Below are positions 19,464 through 27,702 of a stretch of 64,000 bases of DNA, in pieces. The notes beneath the pieces are model-generated. The model was not told the origin of the DNA and did not search any database. It was given only the letters and a program-made list of their open reading frames with translations. Position 1 is the first letter of the stretch. The number at the start of each line of letters is the position of its first letter. Origin of the DNA: CAWFZT01 sp963820415 (GTDB lineage Bacteria; Chloroflexota; Anaerolineae; Anaerolineales; Anaerolineaceae); the NCBI GenBank assembly GCA_963820415.1, contig CAWFZT010000010.1, positions 44,039 to 108,038 on the forward strand. Direction: 5' to 3'. Position numbers and translations under genes: made by a program.

Positions 19464-20992
19464 CCACCTGGTTAAAAAAGGCCCGCATGCACCTGCGTAT
19501 GTTCTTTAAAAGCATCCGCTTTCGCCTGACCCTGTGGTCAACGGCCATCCTGGTCGTGATCTTGTTAGTTTTCAGTATATTCGTCTATTACCGCCAGGCG
19601 CAGTATCTGTTGGTTGACACGCGCGTCCAGCTTCTGGACCAGGCGCAGCGCCTGGCTCCGCTGTATCATTTGACCGGCCAGGCCGGGACTGGCCCTGCCA
19701 GTTCTCAACTGCCCGACCTTACCACGTTGAACAGCGGGATGCTTTCCGGCAGCGAGGCCCTGGCCGTCATCGGGGCAAATGGCAGCACAATCCAAAAGGT
19801 AGGCGGGATCAGCGACAATCTCATCCACCAGTTGATGCAAACCTGGCAGACCTCTGGACAGTTTCCTGGGGCGGTAACTTACGTTTCTTCATCGGGCGGC
19901 CTGCCCGGTCTCCACCTGGGGAACCGAACTCTTTACCTGGTCTCTCCTATTACCGATGACCGGCGTCAGATTGGCCTGATCATCTTGAGCAGCCCGATCG
20001 ATCCGCGCGGGCAGCTTCACACCCTGCTGGTGACCCTGGTGCTGGCTTCCTTGGGCACTCTGGCGATTGCCTTGTTGGGCGGCTATTGGCTGGCGGCGCG
20101 CGCCATGTCTCCCGTGCACACAATCACCCGCACCGCCCGCAGCATCAGCGAAACCGACCTGCACCGGCGGCTCAACCTGGGTACCCAGGACGAGCTGGGC
20201 GAGCTGGCCGACACTTTCGACGCCATGTTGGACCGGCTGCAGGCGGCCTTCGACCGCCAGCGCCAGTTCACCGCCAATGCCAGCCATGAGCTGCGCACCC
20301 CGCTGACCATTGTCAGCCTGGAGGCAGACCAGGTGCTTTCCCGCCGGCGATCTGTTGGGGAATACGAGCGCGCCCTGGCGGTGATCAAATCTGAAAATAA
20401 ATTCATGTCGCACCTGGTCAACGACTTGCTTACCCTGGCGCGCATGGACGCCGGCCAGACCCAGATGAAATTCGAGCCGCTCGATTTGAGCGACCTGGCC
20501 CTGGATGTGATCGACAGGTTAAATTCCCTCGCCAGCCGGGCGGGGGTCGAGCTGCATGTGGGTGATTTTCCGGCGGTCAGCGTGCACGGCGATTTACAAT
20601 ACCTGACCCAGCTAATCACCAACCTGGTAGAAAATGCCATCAAATATGCTGGCGGCCGCGGCCATCACGTGCGCGTTGAGACTGGCCAAAGGGCCATTGC
20701 CGGCCAACCTTTCGGATGGCTGCAGGTCGAGGATGATGGTCCTGGGATTCCCGCTGAACACCTGCCCTACCTGTTCGATCGCTTTTACCGGGTCGACCAG
20801 GCTCGCCCCAGACGGCCGGACGATCTGCCGGAATCTGACCAGGAAAAAGAGTTGGGAGGCAGCGGCCTGGGCCTGTCAATTTCACAGTGGATCGCCCGGG
20901 CGCACGGCGGCCAGGTGGTGGTGTATAGCGAGGTGGGCAGAGGCTCTACCTTCGAGCTGCAACTGCCCCAGGCGTATCCCGCCAAAGTGTAA
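19460..20992 (+). CDS. Sensor histidine kinase
   Basis: 510 residues from the ATG at 19460 (ATGA overlap with the regulator's stop); a GTG two codons earlier is possible. TM1 at residues 24-46, an extracytoplasmic sensor of about 130 residues without a known fold, TM2 near 190-212, HAMP, then HisKA with ASHELRTPLTIV (phospho-His276). The catalytic domain has NLVENAIKYA (N box), DDGPGIP (G1) and GGSGLGLSI (G2). The cognate partner is the gene before it. The signal is unknown, possibly redox or metal given the neighbours. Confidence 0.95.
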   Translation: MTTWLKKARMHLRMFFKSIRFRLTLWSTAILVVILLVFSIFVYYRQAQYLLVDTRVQLLDQAQRLAPLYHLTGQAGTGPASSQLPDLTTLNSGMLSGSEALAVIGANGSTIQKVGGISDNLIHQLMQTWQTSGQFPGAVTYVSSSGGLPGLHLGNRTLYLVSPITDDRRQIGLIILSSPIDPRGQLHTLLVTLVLASLGTLAIALLGGYWLAARAMSPVHTITRTARSISETDLHRRLNLGTQDELGELADTFDAMLDRLQAAFDRQRQFTANASHELRTPLTIVSLEADQVLSRRRSVGEYERALAVIKSENKFMSHLVNDLLTLARMDAGQTQMKFEPLDLSDLALDVIDRLNSLASRAGVELHVGDFPAVSVHGDLQYLTQLITNLVENAIKYAGGRGHHVRVETGQRAIAGQPFGWLQVEDDGPGIPAEHLPYLFDRFYRVDQARPRRPDDLPESDQEKELGGSGLGLSISQWIARAHGGQVVVYSEVGRGSTFELQLPQAYPAKV

Positions 20993-21007
20993 CCGCGGTT
21001 ACACTTT
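20984..21007. terminator. Perfect 24-bp palindrome bridging two stop codons
   Basis: AAAGTGTAACCG followed directly by its complement CGGTTACACTTT. It spans the TAA of the histidine kinase (20990-20992) and reaches the TGA of the convergent parB-like gene (21007-21009). It may act as a bidirectional terminator, or as a protein site since it has no spacer. Confidence 0.55.
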
Positions 21008-22158
21008 CAGCGCTGCAGGCGCACCTGCACCAGCCGGCTTAGCTCGTCGATCAGGGCCATCAGGTCATCCGCCTGGCGGCGCGCCACCAGCTCGTCGGCG
21101 ATCTCATCCAGCGCCTGCGCCCGTGAAAACTCGTCCAGCTCGCTCAGTGCATTAGCAAACCGCCGCAGCCCACTCACCGCAATTCGCCCGGGCTGGACCA
21201 ACCCCCCAGACGCCTGGGCGTGCGACCTAGCCGTTTCCTCCGCCGGGCGCGCCAGCTCTTCCACCTCGTCTGAGGTCAGGTTGTTACGGATGCTCAGGCG
21301 CAGCATGCGCTCGCGCTGCTCCTGCGGGGTGGCCAGGATTGGGCGCAGTACGCGTTCGGGCAGGCGGTAGCGGTCGGCCAGCTCCAGCAGCGGGGTGGGT
21401 AGCTTGAGCACGTTGAGCAACTGCACCATGCGCGGCCGGGTCAGTTGCATAATTGGGGTAACCCGCTCCCACAGTCCCTCCGGCATGCGCTGCGCCTGCG
21501 CCCGGCGGAAATAAACGAACTCGTCCGTCAGCCCAGGGTCCGGCTGGATATCCAGCTCAGCCAGGATCAGGGCGGCGATTTCACACGCTTGACTGACCGC
21601 CGAGGGGGTCTCGGCGTGGCGGTTTTCCAGCACCTGGCGCTGGCGCGTTGGGTGTGACACTACTTCCACGCGCAGCCGCGGCTCCTCCTGGCTGTGCCCG
21701 GCGACCGTGCGAAGGCAGGCCGCCCAAAAACGCCGCTCGCCTGTCTCGATTAGAAAAATGTAGCGCCCATCTGAGGAGGATATCCACGTCCCGGTGATGG
21801 CTTTGATCTGGCCGTGATCCTCGAAGGATGCGCCCATCGCCAGCAGCCGGTCTATCTCGGCCTGGTAGCCGCGCTCGCCGCGGGCCAGCGCCAGCCATTT
21901 GGCGGCTGCCTGGTAGCAGTCGATTTGCCCACTGAAGAAGGCGTTACGCAGCGGGTGCGGCAGCAGGTGGCGCGGCTGGAAGCGGTCGGGCAGCATCTGG
22001 CTGGGTTTCAGCCGTTCGATGCGCTCTACCTCGGACAGTTTCTCTTTAGGCGGTAGGGGCATCTTTGCCTGGGGGGCTTGACCCTGCAAAGAGTCGCCAG
22101 GGTGGCTAACCGGGAAATCATCGAAAGCGCTGGATCGTTTGCGGGAACCAGGAGACAT
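21007..22158 (-). CDS. parB: ParB-like partition protein
   Basis: 383 residues. FLIETGERRFWAA (about residues 134-146) is the GERR box of the ParB/Spo0J nuclease-like (CTPase) domain. A helix-turn-helix region follows (ERVTPIMQLTRPRMVQLLNVLKLP, trimmed here as EGLWERVTPIMQLTRPRM), with a coiled C-terminal part. The long insert before GERR (ARGERGYQAEIDRLLAMG) is unlike chromosomal ParB. It lies 29 bp after parA (22188-23039) on the same strand. Probably belongs to the plasmid-like module that extends to 26820. Confidence 0.8.
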   Translation of the reverse strand: MSPGSRKRSSAFDDFPVSHPGDSLQGQAPQAKMPLPPKEKLSEVERIERLKPSQMLPDRFQPRHLLPHPLRNAFFSGQIDCYQAAAKWLALARGERGYQAEIDRLLAMGASFEDHGQIKAITGTWISSSDGRYIFLIETGERRFWAACLRTVAGHSQEEPRLRVEVVSHPTRQRQVLENRHAETPSAVSQACEIAALILAELDIQPDPGLTDEFVYFRRAQAQRMPEGLWERVTPIMQLTRPRMVQLLNVLKLPTPLLELADRYRLPERVLRPILATPQEQRERMLRLSIRNNLTSDEVEELARPAEETARSHAQASGGLVQPGRIAVSGLRRFANALSELDEFSRAQALDEIADELVARRQADDLMALIDELSRLVQVRLQR

Positions 22159-22187
22159 AGGCGTCCTCCAAGAAAAGTCGGGCGGGT

Positions 22188-23039
22188 TTAGATGCGGGGC
22201 CCCTCCGGCCAGGTCATCTCCAGCACCGCCCCTACCAACTGGGCGTATTCCTGCGTGGCGCGCGAGCTGGATGCCAGTTGCCTGGGCCGGCGCTGGCGCG
22301 GCGGACGGTAAGTGAAGACATCCATGTGGCTGGAATGGGCATAAGCCAGGTCGGTCGATTTGTGGATGGTCGGCAGCACCTGCCCGGGATAGCGTTTGTC
22401 CAGCTCGGCCAGGATTTCCTGCGCTTCACTGCGCTGCTCGTCGCACAGCGTGGGCAGGTAACCCATCATCTGCAGGTCGGGACAGAAGTGCATGCGAATG
22501 GCTTCGATGGTGCGCTGCAGCTCGCGCAGCCCAGACACGCCCAGGTAGCTGGTCTCGACCGGGATGAGCACGTGCGTGGCCGCCACCAGGGAGTTGATCA
22601 ACAGGTCGCCGGTATTGGGCGGGGTATCGATGATGATATAGGCAAACTGGGATTGGATAGCCGCCAACGCCCGCGCTAAGCGTGTCTCGTTGGCCATCAG
22701 GCTCGGCAGCCTCATGCCGGTTTCCAGCATGGCTGGGCGATTGCCGGGAATGAAGAACAGGTTGGGGTGGTGGGTGGATTTACGCAGCATACGCTGTACC
22801 GAAGGAGGGGGCGTTTCAGTCAGCAGCGCCGCCAGCGACTCGCTCGCTTTGGCGGTATGCTGCTCGAAGGCGGATGCCAGAAGGGCGTGCCCTTGCGGGT
22901 CCATGTCGACCAGCAGCACATGCCCCCCTGGCCCTTCCTGCTCGATCAGGCACAGCGCCAGGCCGGCGGCCAGGTTGACGGCGGTGGTGGTCTTCCCGAC
23001 GCCCCCTTTTTCATTGGCTATGGTAATGGTGATGGCCAT
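22188..23039 (-). CDS. parA: ParA-family partition ATPase (second copy)
   Basis: 283 residues. TIANEKGGVGKTTTAVNLAA is the deviant Walker A, HVLLVDMDPQGHALLAS the A' motif and AYIIIDTPPNTGD the Walker B. It differs clearly from the ParA at 15024-15794 and has its own ParB-like partner immediately downstream. The C-terminal extension (RPPRQRRPRQLASSSR) is basic and might contact DNA. Divergent from the ExeA-like ATPase gene across an AT-rich region with 31-bp-spaced direct repeats. Confidence 0.88.
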   Translation of the reverse strand: MAITITIANEKGGVGKTTTAVNLAAGLALCLIEQEGPGGHVLLVDMDPQGHALLASAFEQHTAKASESLAALLTETPPPSVQRMLRKSTHHPNLFFIPGNRPAMLETGMRLPSLMANETRLARALAAIQSQFAYIIIDTPPNTGDLLINSLVAATHVLIPVETSYLGVSGLRELQRTIEAIRMHFCPDLQMMGYLPTLCDEQRSEAQEILAELDKRYPGQVLPTIHKSTDLAYAHSSHMDVFTYRPPRQRRPRQLASSSRATQEYAQLVGAVLEMTWPEGPRI

Positions 23040-23114
23040 TTATATTCCTTAATTCCTTTGTAACCCTTTTCCCTGGGAGTTGATGGCCTTGGATACTAAG
23101 AAGTCGCTTATAAT

Positions 23115-23195
23115 GCCAATATTAGCATAAGTTTATATTTAAAACAATATTAATAAGCTAATTACCTAGGTTTGAGGATATTAATACGCTAATTC
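23115..23195. promoter_or_regulatory. AT-rich divergent region with two 18-bp direct repeats
   Basis: The 213-bp gap 23040-23252 is AT-rich. Two near-identical direct repeats start with ATATTAATA and continue with GCTAATT at 23147-23164 and 23178-23195. They are spaced 31 bp apart (three helical turns) and differ at two positions. A weaker related element (AATATTAGCATAA) is at 23118. This is a plausible ParB/ParA operator, parS-like site or origin for the module. Confidence 0.5.
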
Positions 23196-23252
23196 TATTG
23201 AAAAATAACGCGAATCATGTAATAATTATCTCATTGCGGGAGGAAATTGCCA

Positions 23253-24080
23253 ATGGTTAATCCGATCAGTGACGAGGAGTGGCGCCTTGTGCGCCTGGAA
23301 CGTTTTGGTTTGAAGGAGGACCCCTTCAAGCTTTCGGCGGATCCCCGCTACCTCTACCTGGGCCCGGAGCACCTGGCTGTCTACCGCCAGGCGCAGGGGG
23401 TAATCACGCGCCGCCGCGGCCTGGCCCTCATCACCGGAGAAATGGGCATGGGAAAAAGCTCGCTGGCGCGGCGGCTTTACGACGTCTACGCCTCTGATGA
23501 GGAATCGATGGTCATTTGTTACATCCATACGGCGGCCTTCAAGTCAGCCATGGACGCCGCCCGGCAGATATCCATGCCCCTCAAGGTGCCACTCCAGCGC
23601 AGTTTCCAACGCCAGATGGAAGAACTGGAACGGCGCATGGTGATGGCGTATACCTCCCACCAGAACGTGGTGATCCTGCTCGACGATGCCCAGCGTATGG
23701 AGAGCGAAGCCCTGGAGGTGATCCACCGCCTGTACAACTTCGACTACGACGCCAAGGTGGTGCAGATCCTGGCCTTCGGCCAGAGCGAGATGAACAGCCT
23801 GTTCGAGACTGACAAATCGGTCAACGCCCGGGTTTTCGTACGCCTGGTCCTGCCGCCCCTCACCTTGGCCAGCGCCCTGCAGATGGTAATTTTCCGCCTG
23901 CGCGTGGCCGGGCGCAATGAGTCGCTGATCAACGACGACGCCTTCGAGCTGCTCTATGAGAGCTCCCAGGGTGTGCCGCGTGAAATCATCCGCCTGTGCG
24001 CCCTGGCCACCGACGACCTCTTGCTCAGTGACGAGAACGCTATCAGCCTGAATATCATTCGCGAGGTGATCAAGAAATGA
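23253..24080 (+). CDS. ExeA/TniB-like AAA+ ATPase
   Basis: 275 residues from ATG 23253, seven bases after GGGAGGAAA; an upstream in-frame TTG (23247) is less likely. FGLKEDPFKLSADPRYLYLG is the ExeA/GspA N-terminal signature. Walker A is TGEMGMGKSSL, Walker B VVILLDDAQRM, and sensor-like RLVLPPL follows. Relatives are secretion ATPases and transposition/replication regulators (TniB-like). Here it starts a co-directional set ending in a replication-initiator-like gene, so a DNA-linked helper role is inferred. It overlaps the next gene by 4 bp (ATGA). Confidence 0.82.
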   Translation: MVNPISDEEWRLVRLERFGLKEDPFKLSADPRYLYLGPEHLAVYRQAQGVITRRRGLALITGEMGMGKSSLARRLYDVYASDEESMVICYIHTAAFKSAMDAARQISMPLKVPLQRSFQRQMEELERRMVMAYTSHQNVVILLDDAQRMESEALEVIHRLYNFDYDAKVVQILAFGQSEMNSLFETDKSVNARVFVRLVLPPLTLASALQMVIFRLRVAGRNESLINDDAFELLYESSQGVPREIIRLCALATDDLLLSDENAISLNIIREVIKK

Positions 24081-24418
24081 GTCCGACTACTCCGGTTGAA
24101 GGCAGCGCCGCTAAATCGGCCTGGGTGCAGCTTTACGAAGCCCGCAACATCCCTGTGGAGGTGCAAACGCGTTCGCCCGGTCGTCCCCCCGGCCCGGTTC
24201 CGCGCCATAAAGTGGGCATGACCCTTTCGCAAGGGGAAATTGCTGAGATCGAGGTGTGGCAGGAGCGTTTATCGAGCCTGCTGCACCGTAAAATCTCCAT
24301 CGGGGAGACGGTGGGACTGCTGGCGCGCCTTGCTACTGCCCGTTTTGCCGCTATCTCTGTTCACCAATCTCCCCAGGCCCTGGCGGAGCTGGTGGAAAAA
24401 ATGATCGGCCAGGAATAA
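24077..24418 (+). CDS. Small hypothetical protein of the replicon module
   Basis: 113 residues, ATGA overlap with the ATPase gene. N-terminus Pro/Arg-rich (RSPGRPPGPVPRHKVGM), then a helical region LSQGEIAEIEVWQERLSSLL and ISIGETVGLLARLATARFAA. The second half has the look of a small helical or ribbon-helix-helix DNA-binding protein, but no family is recognised. Tight coupling suggests it works with the ATPase. Confidence 0.65.
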   Translation: MSPTTPVEGSAAKSAWVQLYEARNIPVEVQTRSPGRPPGPVPRHKVGMTLSQGEIAEIEVWQERLSSLLHRKISIGETVGLLARLATARFAAISVHQSPQALAELVEKMIGQE

Positions 24419-24430
24419 TTATTTCTTCCG

Positions 24431-24541
24431 ATAATCCCCCTTATTTATGGAAGAAAATATCCAAAGAAAAGGCAAATTTATACGGAAAATAGCCATATAT
24501 ATGCCCCTTTCCTCGTGGAAACGCCACAGGTGGGGGATTAT
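24431..24541. repeat. Inverted repeat ATAATCCCCC / GGGGGATTAT
   Basis: Perfect 10-bp arms at 24431-24440 and 24532-24541 in the AT-rich 180-bp gap before the HNH gene, with flanking partial complementarity (TTCTTCCG and CGAGGAAGG). It could be a regulatory structure or the edges of a small inserted element. Confidence 0.4.
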
Positions 24542-24600
24542 TTTCGAGGAAGGGAACTCCATCATGGCCCCCCCCTCCTCTGATCGAAAAGGATGACATT

Positions 24601-25071
24601 TTGCTCACACAAGCCTCGCTCCGCATCAAAAACGCCATAGACAGTGGGCGTATAACCGTCGACCTGGTTACCGGCAGCGTATCGGGCGCCAGGGGTAAGC
24701 CGCTCAAGCCCCGCCTGGACCGCTTTGGTTACCGGATGGTCAGCTTCGCCGGGGATTATTCCTACGTGCATCGCATCGTGGCCTATGCCGCTTTCGGTGA
24801 GCGCGCCCTGGAACCCGGCATGCAGATTCGCCACGTAAATGGCTTGAAGGAGGACAACCGCGCCGCCAATCTGTCTATCGACACTACTCCGGGCAACCAA
24901 CGCCAGGCGCGTGAGGGGGGTCCGCGCCTGGCCGGCATGCTGTGGAAAGTGGTCGACCCGGCGGCAGGCAAGACTGTCGCCCATTTTATTTCGCAGGAGC
25001 TGGCCGAAGAATATGCCTTTTTCAAATTTGGCAGCCGCCAGGCCGCTCGCCTGCGCCAGCGCCTTCATTAA
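24601..25071 (+). CDS. HNH endonuclease-like protein
   Basis: 156 residues, TTG start seven bases after AAAAGGA. YVHRIVAYAAFGE and MQIRHVNGLKEDNRAANLSI (residues about 58-70 and 79-98) match the HNH_3 type of phage homing endonucleases: H-R-x-V, then H-x-N-G-x-x-x-D-N-R-x-x-N-L. The third metal-site residue comes from the NL-T-x-x-x-N block. The C-terminal part resembles an AP2/NUMOD-like region. Probably a selfish or repurposed nuclease inside the plasmid-like module. Confidence 0.78.
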   Translation: MLTQASLRIKNAIDSGRITVDLVTGSVSGARGKPLKPRLDRFGYRMVSFAGDYSYVHRIVAYAAFGERALEPGMQIRHVNGLKEDNRAANLSIDTTPGNQRQAREGGPRLAGMLWKVVDPAAGKTVAHFISQELAEEYAFFKFGSRQAARLRQRLH

Positions 25072-25082
25072 CAGGAGCTATT

Positions 25083-25925
25083 ATGACGGATGAAATTTCG
25101 GTCTTTCGCCCCGCCCACGAGCGCAAACTGCTCTTCCGCGGCAAAGAAATCGCTACCGCTGACCTGAAAGACGGCCAGGGTTACGTCTCCGTGCGTTCCC
25201 TGTGCGAAGCTTTCGGCCTGAACGCCGGTGGGCAGCGTAAACGCCTGATGCGCCAGCAGGGTTACTTTGAACCCTTTACCGCCACCATTCTTCTCTCTAC
25301 TTCCGGCGGAGCCCAGCCGGCCCTGTGCCTGATGGCCTCGGCTGTACCGCTTTTCCTGACCGGCGTTGAACTGGAGCGGGTAGAGGATGAAGACTCCCGC
25401 CAACTGCTCAAGGCCTTCCTCGACGAAGCTCACACAGTGCTGGCCGAGCACTTTGGCATCAGCGAGCGCGGCGAGCTGCAATTCTTGCGCGAATCGATCG
25501 CCCGCATGGTCGCCGAGCAGGAATCCTTCGAGGAGAGTCTGTCAAAAAAAGTTGACGCGGAGTTGGCTGAGCTGCGCAGGACCCAAGAGGAAAAGGTCCA
25601 GCAAATCCGGGAGGCCTTTGGCAACCTGCGCCAGCAGGTGACCCGCATCGAGGCCGTGGCCGGGCCCAAGGCCCGCCTGACCCCCGAACAGCTAGGTCAA
25701 CTCCGCGAAGTGGTAGCCACCCTGGGCAGCCTGCTGCAGGAAAGCGGCGTGGCTAAACCTTACCCGGGAATATATATGGATATCACTCGCCTGACTGGCG
25801 TCAGCCGGTCGGAAGACATCCGCCAGGAAGATTTCCGGGCGGTGGTCGAGTTCTTGGAAGAGCAGGTGCGTGCGCTGGCGCGCGCCACTCACGCCCGCCC
25901 ACTGTCTACTCCACGGGAGAGCTAG
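25083..25925 (+). CDS. Phage antirepressor-like protein (P22_AR_N type)
   Basis: 280 residues from the ATG at 25083 with ACAGGAG seven bases upstream; the frame is open further up but has no ribosome site. LLFRGKEIATADLKDGQGYV, then SLCEAFGLNAGGQRKRL and ASAVPLFLTGVEL match the N-terminal antirepressor domain of P22 Ant and related phage proteins. The centre is a long coiled coil (ELRRTQEEKVQQIREAF). The C-terminus (about 215-270) is unassigned. It lies 22 bp before the initiator-like gene and may regulate it. Confidence 0.75.
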   Translation: MTDEISVFRPAHERKLLFRGKEIATADLKDGQGYVSVRSLCEAFGLNAGGQRKRLMRQQGYFEPFTATILLSTSGGAQPALCLMASAVPLFLTGVELERVEDEDSRQLLKAFLDEAHTVLAEHFGISERGELQFLRESIARMVAEQESFEESLSKKVDAELAELRRTQEEKVQQIREAFGNLRQQVTRIEAVAGPKARLTPEQLGQLREVVATLGSLLQESGVAKPYPGIYMDITRLTGVSRSEDIRQEDFRAVVEFLEEQVRALARATHARPLSTPRES

Positions 25926-25947
25926 CCCAGGCCCGAGGAATACTCGC

Positions 25948-26820
25948 ATGGAACCCACCCTCCAAACCCAACTGCCCGCCTCTCCGGCTCCCAGCTACCA
26001 GGAAGCCTGGGATATGGTGTTGGGCCAGTTGCGCATGGAGATGTCCAGGGCCCAGTTTGAAACCTGGGTCCAGCCGCTGCGCCCGCTGGGCTACCAGGAG
26101 CGGGTTTTCAGCCTTGGGGCTTTCAACCCTTACGCCCGCGATTGGGTGGAGAACCGCCTGAAGAGCCGCATCACCCGCCTGATGGAGGGTATGTATAATG
26201 AGGCTGTTACCCTGCAGGTGGTAGTCGGCAACGCCTTCTACCGCCCTGGGGAGGCGCCCGCCGCTGCGGCCCTGCCAACCCAGGCGCCGGCAGGCCCTGA
26301 CCCGCTCGCCGCCGCATCCCCGCAGGCGGCGGCCGAGCCGCCTCCGCTGACCAAAAACCGTAAGGTGATGCTGCAGCGCGCTTATGGCACCGAGCGCGCC
26401 CGCGTCATCCAGCCTGAGCGCGGTATGTTCGTCACCCTCTATTTCTTCGAAAACTGGCTGCCGCTGATCGGACATTCAGCCGTCGCCATCATCCTGGCGG
26501 CGCGCACCCTGTGCTACTGGAACCCGATGACCGGAGAGCTGCGCAACGAGGTGGAGACCGAGATGGGCGAGCTAGCACGCCGGGCGGCGGTCAGCGTGCG
26601 CACGGTCAAGGATGTGCTCAACACTGAGCTGGTGCAGCGCTACTTCCTGCGCTACAAGGTGCGCCGCATGATGACCCCTAACGGCGTGCGCACCGCTGGC
26701 ATCCTCCTGCAGGTGCGCATGGACGACCCGCTCACCCCTGAGGACCAAGCCGCCTACAGCCAGATCGAGGAAGAACGCTGGTATTCGGCGAGTTTCGATG
26801 ACGAGAAAGCGGAAGAGTAA
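25948..26820 (+). CDS. DnaA-domain-I / winged-helix replication initiator candidate
   Basis: 290 residues from ATG 25948. Residues 17-95 resemble DnaA domain I: AWDMVLGQLRMEMSRAQFETW, shortened here as GQLRMEMSRAQFETW, with AFNPYARDWVENRL. A Pro/Ala linker (100-140) follows. The C-terminal half has a winged-helix-like block (TEMGELARRAAVSVRTVKDV) and RYFLRYKVRRM, resembling plasmid initiators. The AAA+ and domain IV parts of DnaA are absent. It closes the co-directional set from 23253. Role as initiator is inferred from architecture and the neighbouring parAB. Confidence 0.65.
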   Translation: MEPTLQTQLPASPAPSYQEAWDMVLGQLRMEMSRAQFETWVQPLRPLGYQERVFSLGAFNPYARDWVENRLKSRITRLMEGMYNEAVTLQVVVGNAFYRPGEAPAAAALPTQAPAGPDPLAAASPQAAAEPPPLTKNRKVMLQRAYGTERARVIQPERGMFVTLYFFENWLPLIGHSAVAIILAARTLCYWNPMTGELRNEVETEMGELARRAAVSVRTVKDVLNTELVQRYFLRYKVRRMMTPNGVRTAGILLQVRMDDPLTPEDQAAYSQIEEERWYSASFDDEKAEE

Positions 26821-26833
26821 GCGGCGGCTCGCT

Positions 26834-27493
26834 TCAGTTCATCTCGGCTGCCCGGCTGGAATCGTTCTGGCTGATTTTGGCCAGGCGTGGCAGCAGGCAC
26901 ATTTCCCGCCCGTACAGGCGCATTACATCTGCCACCAACTGGTTGGCTGTCTCAGCTTCCAGCAGGGGTTGCTTTTCGTTGGGTGGGAGTTGCAGCAGTG
27001 CAGCCGCCAGATAGACCAGCATTAGCGGCTCGTCCGGAAGCTGAAGGCCGGCCAGGTCCATCTCATCGCCGACCAGCGGGGTGATCAGGCGCAAGTAAGA
27101 CACCACCTGCTGCTTCAGCGGCGGTAGTTTGCGCAGCAATTGCAGGGTGTGCGGATGCTCCAGTAGCCAGGTTTCAACTTTCCCCAGCAGGTAAGGCTCT
27201 TTGTAATCCAGTTCGAGGATGCGGAAGCGCTCTTCCCCCAGTACGGTCAGGTCGAGCGTGCCATCCCTTTGATGTTCCGTGTGGGCAATCCGCGCCGTGC
27301 AGCCGGTAATATAAGGTTCGGCCAGGGACCCCATAGCTTCATCGCCCTTGCGGATCAGCACCACGCCGAAGGGCTGGTTGCGTTCCAGACAGCGTTTGAT
27401 CATCAGACGATATCGCGGTTCGAAGATATGCAAGTGCAGCGGCATGCCCGGAAAGAGCACTGTGAAGAGAGGAAAGAGGGGCAGTTCGTACAT
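26834..27493 (-). CDS. LON substrate-binding domain protein
   Basis: 219 residues. ELPLFPLFTVLFPGMPLHLH and IFEPRYRLMI are the start of the LON N-terminal (LAN/PUA-like) domain, with GTARI-type and VLGEERFRIL strands following. Neither the ATPase nor the protease of Lon is present. Stand-alone LON-domain proteins are common and poorly characterised, thought to bind unfolded proteins. Convergent with the initiator-like gene (13-bp gap). Confidence 0.9.
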   Translation of the reverse strand: MYELPLFPLFTVLFPGMPLHLHIFEPRYRLMIKRCLERNQPFGVVLIRKGDEAMGSLAEPYITGCTARIAHTEHQRDGTLDLTVLGEERFRILELDYKEPYLLGKVETWLLEHPHTLQLLRKLPPLKQQVVSYLRLITPLVGDEMDLAGLQLPDEPLMLVYLAAALLQLPPNEKQPLLEAETANQLVADVMRLYGREMCLLPRLAKISQNDSSRAAEMN

Positions 27494-27702
27494 CTGCTCT
27501 CGATTGTAGCGATTTTTAGCGTGAAAAGCAGGCCTGTGTATAAGGCTGGGCAGCTAATTAATTTTATTGAGCCCAGCCGGGAGGATATAAGTAAATGATG
27601 GGAACGCCTGCCGATCTGTCATTTTGACGCTTCCCTATACGGGGTTTATATAGAAGACAAAAATAGCCTATAATCTATACAAAAGGAGAACAAAATTTCG
27701 TC

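Noticed and set aside
24441..24707. 88-codon minus-strand frame over the HNH gene start
   Set aside because: Overlaps the HNH gene and the inverted repeat; no motif.
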